NCBI GenBank assembly: GCA_028872015.1
Contig: JAGWLO010000007.1
Coordinates: forward strand, 1 to 64,000
Reading direction: 5' to 3'
DNA from: Burkholderiales bacterium
Lineage (GTDB): Bacteria > Pseudomonadota > Gammaproteobacteria > Burkholderiales > Burkholderiaceae_C
DNA: 64,000 nucleotides
Part shown: positions 58,549-64,000 of the stretch, piece by piece
Position numbering within the stretch: the first letter of the stretch is position 1
Layout: each line of letters begins with the position of its first letter
Notes under the pieces: model-generated
The model's database searches: none
What the model was told of the DNA's origin: nothing
Seen by the model: the letters and a program-made list of their open reading frames with translations, nothing else
Position numbers and translations under genes: made by a program

Positions 58549-59135
58549 GGTTCGGTGCTCGTGGTGCTCAGCAGGGGTCGGATGAACTGGAACAGCTCGC
58601 GAAAGCTCTTCGGCTGGCGTGCCTCGGGGCCCAGCGTGGCGGCGTCGCGGCGCGCCGCGCGCACCAGGCTGCGCAGGCGCTGCGCGTCGCTGTCGGGGTG
58701 CGCCTGCAGCCAGCGCGGCAGCGCTTCGTCATCGGCGATCAGCTCGGCGCGCCAGCGCTCGGCCTCGTGCAGCGCCAGCGCCTGCCGGGCCGAGCCCAGG
58801 GTGGCCGCGGCCACCGCCTCGCGCAGCGCGGCCTCGTCGGCGCCGCGCATCAGCTTGCCCACGTACTGCATCTGGCGCCGCCGGCCTTCGTGCGAACGGG
58901 TGCGCCGGTACTGCTCGATCGCATCCCGCAGGGGTTCGGACATCGGCGTCGCGGCCAGCCGCTCGGGCGACAGCCCGGCCACCGCGGCACCCAGCGACTG
59001 CAACTCGTGCGACTGCTGCTTGAGCCGGGTCTTGCTGGGGCGGGCATCCGGGCCCTCGGCGGGAGCCGGGTCGTCATCGACGGCCTGGCCGTAGTGGACG
59101 TCGATGCCGCGGTGCGGGGCGGCGCGTCGGGGCAT
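58545..59135 (-). CDS. darP: Ribosome-associated protein DarP (YjgA)
   Basis: Assembly factor that binds late 50S precursors. The 196 residues have the DUF615 features: PSKTRLKQQSHELQSLG at the N-terminus, RRRQMQYVGKLMRG in the middle and the C-terminal SFRELFQFIRPLL. ATG 59135 is chosen because a TTG alternative at 59168 would sit in the -10 of the divergent promoter. It is followed by mog with a 4-bp overlap. Confidence 0.93.
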   Translation of the reverse strand: MPRRAAPHRGIDVHYGQAVDDDPAPAEGPDARPSKTRLKQQSHELQSLGAAVAGLSPERLAATPMSEPLRDAIEQYRRTRSHEGRRRQMQYVGKLMRGADEAALREAVAAATLGSARQALALHEAERWRAELIADDEALPRWLQAHPDSDAQRLRSLVRAARRDAATLGPEARQPKSFRELFQFIRPLLSTTSTEP

Positions 59136-59167
59136 GGTGGGCGCGACGGGGCAGTGGTGGAGGGCCA

Positions 59168-59175
59168 ATTATCAT
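59168..59175. promoter_or_regulatory. Overlapping -10 elements for darP and pmbA
   Basis: ATTATCAT contains GATAAT on the minus strand (59173-59168), 32 nt before the darP ATG, and TATCAT on the plus strand (59170-59175), about 40 nt before the pmbA ATG. It is the only AT-rich patch in the divergent gap and probably serves both directions. Confidence 0.5.
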
Positions 59176-59215
59176 CGGGCCCCCAGGCAGCAGGCTCGCG
59201 CGACGACCGCCCCCC

Positions 59216-60589
59216 ATGAGTTCTCCACGGACCGATCCCGGCTTCGCCTACCGCACCGAGCAGTTCCAGCAGATCGTCGAGGACACCCTGGCCCTGGCAC
59301 GCCGGCTCGGCGCCAGCGACGCCGGGGCCGAGGTCAGCGAGGGCGTGGGCCTGTCGGTCTCGGTGCGCAAGGGCGAGCTCGAGAACGTCGAGCGCAACCG
59401 CGACAAGTCGCTCGGCGTCAGCGTCTACCTGGGCCAGCGGCGCGGCAACGCCAGCACCTCCGACTTCTCGCCCGCGGCGCTGCGCCAGACCGTGCAGGCG
59501 GCCTACGACATCGCGCGCTTCACGGCCGAGGACCCCGCCGCCGGCCTGCCCGACGCGGACGACCTGGCCAGCGCGCACGAGGCCGCGCGCGATCTCGACC
59601 TGTTCCACCCCTGGGCCATCGACGCCGCCGCTGCGGCCGAGCTGGCGCGGCGCTGCGAGGATGCCGCGATGCGCGTCGATCGCCGCATCACCAACTCCGA
59701 AGGTGCCGGCGTCTCGGTGCAGCAGGCCCATTTCCAGGCCGGCAACACGCGCGGCTTCCGCGGCGGCTACGCCAGCTCGCGCCACACCCTGTCGGTGTCG
59801 GTGATCGCCGGCCGCGGCCGGGCAATGCAGCGCGACGGTTGGTACAGCTCGATGCGCGACGCCGCCGAGCTGGCCGCTCCCGAGGCGGTGGGCCGCTACG
59901 CGGCCGAGCGTGCGCTGGCCCGGCTGCGCTCGCGTCGCGTGGCCACGGCCGAGGTGCCGGTGCTGTTCGAGTCGACGCTGGCCTCGGGCCTGCTCGGCGC
60001 CTTCGTGCAGGCCACCTCCGGCGGCGCGCTGTACCGCAAGACGAGTTTCTTGCTCGACAGCCTGGGCCAGTCGGTGCTGGCGCCGCACATCGACATCGCC
60101 GAGGATCCGCACCTGCCCAAGGGCAAGGGCAGCGCCCCGTTCGACGACGAGGGCGTGCGCACGCGCCCGCGCCAGGTGGTGCAGGGCGGCGTGCTGCAGG
60201 GCTACTTCCTGTCCAGCTACTCGGCGCGCAAGCTCGGGTTGCGCACCACCGGCCATGCCGGCGGCTCGCAGAACCTGCGCCTGACGAGCCGTCTCACCCG
60301 GCCCGGCGACGATCTCGACGCCATGCTGCGCAAGCTCGGCCGCGGCCTGTTCGTGACCGAGCTGATGGGGCAGGGCGTCAACTACGTCACCGGCGACTAC
60401 TCGCGCGGCGCGGCCGGCTTCTGGGTCGAGGGCGGGCGCATCGTCCACCCCGTGCACGAGATCACCATCGCGGGCAACCTGAAGGCGATGTTCAAGGGCC
60501 TGGTGGCGGTGGGGGCCGATGCCTACACGCAGGGCAGCAAGACCGTGGGTTCGGTGCTGGTCGACCGCATGACGCTGGCCGGGGGCTGA
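59216..60589 (+). CDS. pmbA: Metalloprotease PmbA/TldE
   Basis: Subunit of the TldD/TldE protease that processes small peptides such as microcin B17 and CcdA. The 457-residue protein has the family signatures GVGLSVSVRKGELENVERNRDK (core VRKGELENVE), DARITNSEGAG-like (here DRRITNSEGAG) and SKLGLRTTGHAGG-like (here RKLGLRTTGHAGG). The C-terminal block includes LFVTELMGQGVNYVTGDYSRGAAGFWVEGG (core YVTGDYSRGAAGFWVE). As in other TldE subunits there is no HExxxH motif; that zinc motif belongs to TldD, which is elsewhere. Confidence 0.95.
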   Translation: MSSPRTDPGFAYRTEQFQQIVEDTLALARRLGASDAGAEVSEGVGLSVSVRKGELENVERNRDKSLGVSVYLGQRRGNASTSDFSPAALRQTVQAAYDIARFTAEDPAAGLPDADDLASAHEAARDLDLFHPWAIDAAAAAELARRCEDAAMRVDRRITNSEGAGVSVQQAHFQAGNTRGFRGGYASSRHTLSVSVIAGRGRAMQRDGWYSSMRDAAELAAPEAVGRYAAERALARLRSRRVATAEVPVLFESTLASGLLGAFVQATSGGALYRKTSFLLDSLGQSVLAPHIDIAEDPHLPKGKGSAPFDDEGVRTRPRQVVQGGVLQGYFLSSYSARKLGLRTTGHAGGSQNLRLTSRLTRPGDDLDAMLRKLGRGLFVTELMGQGVNYVTGDYSRGAAGFWVEGGRIVHPVHEITIAGNLKAMFKGLVAVGADAYTQGSKTVGSVLVDRMTLAGG

Positions 60590-60657
60590 GCGGGCGGCAC
60601 CCCCCGTCCGCAGTCCCGAACGGGTAAACCCCGCCGGGGCCCGCGTAGGCCCCCTCC

Positions 60658-60663
60658 TAGAAT
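60658..60663 (+). promoter_or_regulatory. Possible -10 element of dctP
   Basis: TAGAAT followed by a T-run. Transcription would start at about 60670, exactly at the base of the inverted repeat 60669-60704. No clear -35 element was seen. Confidence 0.4.
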
Positions 60664-60668
60664 TTTTT

Positions 60669-60704
60669 GCGGGAGCAGGCCCGTGTGACGAGGCCTGCTC
60701 CCGC
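60669..60704. repeat. Perfect 13-bp inverted repeat in the dctP leader
   Basis: Arms 60669-60681 and 60692-60704 (GCGGGAGCAGGCC and its complement) flank a 10-nt loop, forming a very stable stem 28 nt before the dctP ATG. The T-run lies before the stem, so it is not a rho-independent terminator for the plus strand. Confidence 0.85.
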
Positions 60705-60731
60705 CACCGATTCAGCACAGGAGACCCCCTC

Positions 60732-61814
60732 ATGGAACGTCGTTCCTTCGTCCGCAGCGCTGGCCTCGCCGGCGTGCTGGCAGCCGGCGCCGCGCCGGCG
60801 ATCGTGCATGCGCAGGCCAACATCCGCTGGCGCCTGGCCTCGAGCTTCCCGCGGTCGCTGGACACCATCTTCGGCGCCTCGGAGGTGTTCGCCAAGAAGG
60901 TGGGCGACATGACCGGCGGCAAGTTCCAGATCAGCACGCACGCCGGGGGCGAGCTGATGCCGCCCTTCGGCGTGGTCGACGGCGTGCAGGGCGGCACGGT
61001 GGAGATGGCCCACACCGCGCCCTACTACTTCTTCGGCAAGGACCCCACCTTCGCCATCGGCTGCGCCATCCCGTTCGGCCTGAACTCGCGCCAGATGACG
61101 GCCTGGATGTACGAGGGCAACGGCCTGAAGCTGATGCGCGAGTTCTATGCCAAGTACAACATCGTCAACTTCCCCGGCGGCAACACGGGCGCGCAGATGG
61201 GCGGCTTCTTCCGCAAGCCCATCCTGTCGCTGGCCGACATGAAGGGGCTGAAGTTCCGCATCGGCGGCTTCGGCGGCAAGGTGATCGAGCGCATCGGCGG
61301 CGTGCCGCAGAACATCCCCGGCGGCGAGATCTACCAGGCGCTGGAGAAGGGCACGATCGACGCCGCCGAGTGGGTGGGCCCCTACGACGACGAGAAGCTG
61401 GGCCTGAACAAGGTGGCCCCGAACTACGCCTACCCGGGCTGGTGGGAAGGCGGGCCGCAGCTCGATTTCTACATCAACAACAAGGCCTGGGACGCGCTGA
61501 CACCCGAGTACAAGGCCATCGTCGAGGCCGCCGCCTCGCACGCGCACGTGGACATGCAGGCCAAGTACGACGCCCGCAACCCCGCGGCGCTGAAGCGGCT
61601 GGTGGGCACCGGCACGAAGCTGTTCCGCTTCCCGAAGGACATGATGGACGCCGCGTTCAAGGCGTCGATGGACCTGTACAGCGAGCTGAACGCCAGCAAC
61701 CCGTCGTGGAAGAAGGTGTACGAGGACTACGCCACCTTCCGCCGCGACGAGAACCTGTGGTTCCGCTTCACCGAGGCCACCTTCGACGACTTCATGCAGC
61801 AGCAGCGGCTCTGA
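60732..61814 (+). CDS. TRAP transporter substrate-binding protein, TakP/DctP family
   Basis: Periplasmic binding protein for carboxylic acids. The 360-residue protein starts MERRSFVRSAGLAGVLAAGA, a Tat-like RRSFVRS signal cleaving near IVHAQA. It then shows WRLASSFPRSLDTIFGASEVFA and the TakP-type ligand region FRIGGFGGKVIERIGGVPQN with YQALEKGTIDAAEWVGPYDDE. The latter supplies Glu/Trp/Arg residues that bind 2-oxo acids in the Rhodobacter TakP structure. The mature domain is complete, and AGGAGA precedes the ATG. The permease genes are encoded convergently just downstream. Confidence 0.9.
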   Translation: MERRSFVRSAGLAGVLAAGAAPAIVHAQANIRWRLASSFPRSLDTIFGASEVFAKKVGDMTGGKFQISTHAGGELMPPFGVVDGVQGGTVEMAHTAPYYFFGKDPTFAIGCAIPFGLNSRQMTAWMYEGNGLKLMREFYAKYNIVNFPGGNTGAQMGGFFRKPILSLADMKGLKFRIGGFGGKVIERIGGVPQNIPGGEIYQALEKGTIDAAEWVGPYDDEKLGLNKVAPNYAYPGWWEGGPQLDFYINNKAWDALTPEYKAIVEAAASHAHVDMQAKYDARNPAALKRLVGTGTKLFRFPKDMMDAAFKASMDLYSELNASNPSWKKVYEDYATFRRDENLWFRFTEATFDDFMQQQRL

Positions 61815-61836
61815 AGCGCTGCGGGGCCGCCGGCAG

Positions 61837-63600
61837 CTACCGGCCGCCGGCCTGGTCCCCGCTCCCGGCCTTGGCCTTGTCCTCGCGGTTGGCGCGCAGG
61901 ATCGCGGCCATCGGATCTTCGTCACCGGCCGCGGCCGCGCTGGCCGAGCCCGCGCCGCTGGCGGCTGCGCCGGGGGCGGCCTGCTGCAGCTGCAGCAGGT
62001 CGACCTCGCGCTGCAGCTCGTTCATGTGCACCTTCTCGCCGCCGCGATCGCGCGTGACGATGCCGGGGAAGGCGATGATCAGGCCCACCATCGCGATCTG
62101 CACCAGCACGAAGGGCACGGCGCCCCAGTAGATCTGGCCCGTGGTGACGCGGTCGATGCGGCGCCCGGTGACGCGGTCCTGGTAGTCGTCGGTCGGCGCC
62201 ACGCTGCGCAGGTAGAACAGCGCGAAGCCGAAGGGCGGGTGCATGAACGAGGTCTGCATGTTCACCGCCAGCAGCACGCCGAACCACACCGGGTCGATGC
62301 CGAGCTTGATCGCCACCGGGCCGATCAGCGGCACCACGATGAACGACAGCTCGAAGAAGTCGAGGAAGAACGCCAGCACGAACACCAGGATGTTCACGAC
62401 GATCAGGAAGCCGAGCTGGCCGCCCGGCAGCGAACGCAGCAGGTGCTCGACCCAGACCGGTCCGTCCACGCCCTGGAAGACGAGGCTGAACACGGTCGAG
62501 CCGATGAGGATGAAGACGACGAAGCAGGCCAGCTTGAGCGTGGAGTCCATGGCCTGGCGCAGCAGCTTCATGCTCAGGCGCCGGCGCGCGGTGGCCATCG
62601 CCAGCGCGCCCACGGCGCCCATGGCGCCGCCTTCCGTGGGCGTGGCCACGCCGAGGAAGATGGTGCCCAGCACCAGGAAGATCAGCCCCAGCGGCGGGAT
62701 CAGCACGAAGGTGACGCGCTCGGCCATGCGCGACAGCAGGCCGAGCCTGAAGGTCTTGTTCAGCACCGCCAGCGCGAATGCCGCGCCCACGCCGACGCAC
62801 ATCGACACCACGATCAGTTCGTCGGTGGGCATCGTCGCCGGCCGCGTCCGCGCGAACCACAGCGCCAGCGCCACCGAGGCCGCGAACAGCAGGCCCAGCG
62901 AGGCCAGGCCCGAGCGCCCGTCGGGCTCGCGGATGGTGCGCGCCTCGGCCGGCAGCGCCGGCACCCATTGCGGGCGCACCAGGCTCACGCCCAGCACGTA
63001 GGCCACGTACAGGCCGGTGAGCACGAAGCCGGGCACGAAGGCGCCCTTGTACAGCTCGCCCACGCTCTGGCCGAGCTGGTCGGCCAGCACGATCAGCACG
63101 AGGGAGGGCGGGATGATCTGCGCCAGCGTGCCCGACGCGGCGATCACGCCGCCGGCCACGCGCCGGTCATAGCCGTAGCGCAGCATGATGGGCAACGAGA
63201 TCAGGCCCATCGAGATGACCGAGGCGGCCACCACACCGGTGGTGGCCGCCAGCATCGCGCCCACCAGGATCACCGCGTAGGCCAGGCCGCCGCGGATCGG
63301 TCCGAACAGCTGGCCGATGGTGTCCAGCAAGTCCTCGGCCATGCCCGACCGTTCGAGGATCAGGCCCATGAAGGTGAAGAACGGGATCGCCAGCAGCGTC
63401 TCGTTCTGCTCGATGCCGAAGATGCGCAGCGGCAGCGCCTGCAGCAGCGCCTCGGGCAGCAGCCCGAGCTGCACGCCCACGAAGCCGAAGAACAGGCCGC
63501 AGGCGGCCAGCGAGAAGGCGACCGAGAAGCCGATGAGCAGGAACGCGATCAGGCCCGCGAACATGATCGGGGCCATGTTGGCCGAGACGAATTCCATCAC
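61837..63600 (-). CDS. dctM: TRAP transporter large permease DctM
   Basis: Large membrane subunit of a TRAP importer, 587 residues with about 12-13 helices. Features are GIEQNETLLAIPFFTFMGLILERSG, LVGAMLAATTGVVAASVISMG (core TGVVAASV), SGTLAQIIPPSLVLIVLADQLG and FLDFFELSFIVVPLIGPVA. An unusual C-terminal extension (about 520-587, LQREVDLLQLQQAAPG to GDQAGGR) is Ala/Ser/Gly-rich and hydrophilic. It overlaps dctQ by 4 bp and is convergent with the TakP-like gene, 22 bp away. Confidence 0.94.
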   Translation of the reverse strand: MMEFVSANMAPIMFAGLIAFLLIGFSVAFSLAACGLFFGFVGVQLGLLPEALLQALPLRIFGIEQNETLLAIPFFTFMGLILERSGMAEDLLDTIGQLFGPIRGGLAYAVILVGAMLAATTGVVAASVISMGLISLPIMLRYGYDRRVAGGVIAASGTLAQIIPPSLVLIVLADQLGQSVGELYKGAFVPGFVLTGLYVAYVLGVSLVRPQWVPALPAEARTIREPDGRSGLASLGLLFAASVALALWFARTRPATMPTDELIVVSMCVGVGAAFALAVLNKTFRLGLLSRMAERVTFVLIPPLGLIFLVLGTIFLGVATPTEGGAMGAVGALAMATARRRLSMKLLRQAMDSTLKLACFVVFILIGSTVFSLVFQGVDGPVWVEHLLRSLPGGQLGFLIVVNILVFVLAFFLDFFELSFIVVPLIGPVAIKLGIDPVWFGVLLAVNMQTSFMHPPFGFALFYLRSVAPTDDYQDRVTGRRIDRVTTGQIYWGAVPFVLVQIAMVGLIIAFPGIVTRDRGGEKVHMNELQREVDLLQLQQAAPGAAASGAGSASAAAAGDEDPMAAILRANREDKAKAGSGDQAGGR

Positions 63601-64000
63601 GGCTTGGCCCCTTCGGTCTGGGCGCGCACGAACTCGGCCAGTTCCTCCTCGGCCGTCTTGGCCTGCAGCTTGCGCGTCGGGTCGTCGCAGCGGCCCATCA
63701 GGAAGCCGATGCGCTTGATCAGCTCGGACACGCCCTGCAGCAGCAGCAGCGAGAAGCCCAGCGGCACCATCGCATACACGGGCCAGCGGATCAGGCCGCC
63801 GGCGTTCTGCGACATCTCGCCGCTGAGGTAGGCCCGCACCACCAGCGGCCAGACGAGGTCGATCACGGTGAGGCAGAAGGGAAACAGGAACAGCACCAGG
63901 CAGACGGCCTCGATCGTGATCTGCGTGCGCTTGGAGAAGCGGCCGATGACGACGTCGATGCGCACATGCTCCTGGCGCAGCAGCGTGTAGCCCGCGGCCA
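63597..64000 (-). CDS. dctQ: TRAP transporter small permease DctQ (partial)
   Basis: Small four-helix membrane subunit that pairs with DctM. The visible ~134 residues keep the conserved run AAGYTLLRQEHVRIDVVIGRF across the apparent GTG at 63965, so translation begins outside the window and that GTG is not the start. Later helices (EAVCLVLFLFPFCLTVIDLVW and VYAMVPLGFSLLLLQGVSELIKR) and a polar tail follow. Its stop overlaps the dctM start. Confidence 0.9.
   Translation of the reverse strand, partial: AAGYTLLRQEHVRIDVVIGRFSKRTQITIEAVCLVLFLFPFCLTVIDLVWPLVVRAYLSGEMSQNAGGLIRWPVYAMVPLGFSLLLLQGVSELIKRIGFLMGRCDDPTRKLQAKTAEEELAEFVRAQTEGAKP

Noticed and set aside
60669-60704. Inverted repeat read as a rho-independent terminator
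   Set aside because: The T-run precedes the stem on the plus strand, and an A-run follows it on the minus strand. Neither strand has the required stem-then-T order.
63963-63965. GTG as the dctQ start
   Set aside because: The reading frame upstream to the window edge encodes the conserved GYTLLRQEHVRID region of DctQ, so the gene begins outside the window.

Overview
The window is very GC-rich, gene-dense DNA with short intergenic gaps and many ATGA/GTGA/TTGA start-stop overlaps. Gene content (pyrG-kdsA-eno-ftsB, cbb3 oxidase cluster, gamma-type carbonic anhydrase, TRAP and MHS-MFS transporters, DarP, Anbu) and protein style point to a betaproteobacterium of the order Burkholderiales, probably near Rubrivivax/Leptothrix/Ideonella. 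That placement is an inference from content, not from a marker-gene comparison. I saw no rRNA, tRNA, IS element, prophage or CRISPR array. Apart from a few lineage-specific insertions the window looks like chromosomal backbone.

Layout. 1-4.6 kb: amiC (cut by the window edge) and tsaE on the minus strand, divergent from queG, a chalcone-isomerase-like protein, xerD and a MarC-family protein. 4.6-7.4 kb: a two-gene minus-strand unit with an ice-binding-like (DUF3494) lipoprotein followed by an OmpA-type protein. 7.6-11.3 kb: a stand-alone LanC-like protein behind a fused amino-acid ABC binding protein/permease, then a DUF455 ferritin-like protein. 11.5-15.4 kb: a TonB-dependent receptor, gamma-carbonic anhydrase and Hsp33. 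15.4-19.9 kb: pyrG-kdsA-DUF1330-eno-ftsB on the minus strand. 20-22.2 kb: a cobalamin-binding-like protein, a CobS homologue with eroded motifs, and two tiny proteins.

22.2-32.2 kb is a complete microaerobic respiration block on the plus strand: ccoI, ccoS, ccoN, ccoO, ccoQ, ccoP, ccoG, a FixH-like gene, a small membrane protein, hemN and a TauE/SafE protein. Three FNR-type palindromes (22167-22180, 24738-24751, 29985-29998) sit where class II FNR promoters would be expected, in front of ccoI, ccoN and hemN. 32.2-38.1 kb is an oligopeptide ABC transporter operon, divergent from an N-formylglutamate amidohydrolase/aspartoacylase-like pair (38.2-40.1 kb).

40.1-48.3 kb is a copper-resistance island. 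Its eight-gene minus-strand operon runs copA, cueR, DUF2946-like, Met/His-repeat protein, tolC-like, multicopper oxidase, copC, copD. A divergent copZ-like chaperone lies beside it. Two CueR-type promoters with 19-bp spacers lie back to back between copA and copZ. 48.3-51.8 kb: mutS and the proteasome-like Anbu. 51.9-55.3 kb: an MHS-family transporter and an unrecognised exported, probably beta-barrel protein. 55.3-60.6 kb: suhB, trmJ, cysE, mog, darP and pmbA. 60.7-64 kb: a TakP-like TRAP binding protein convergent with the TRAP permease genes dctM and dctQ; dctQ runs off the window.
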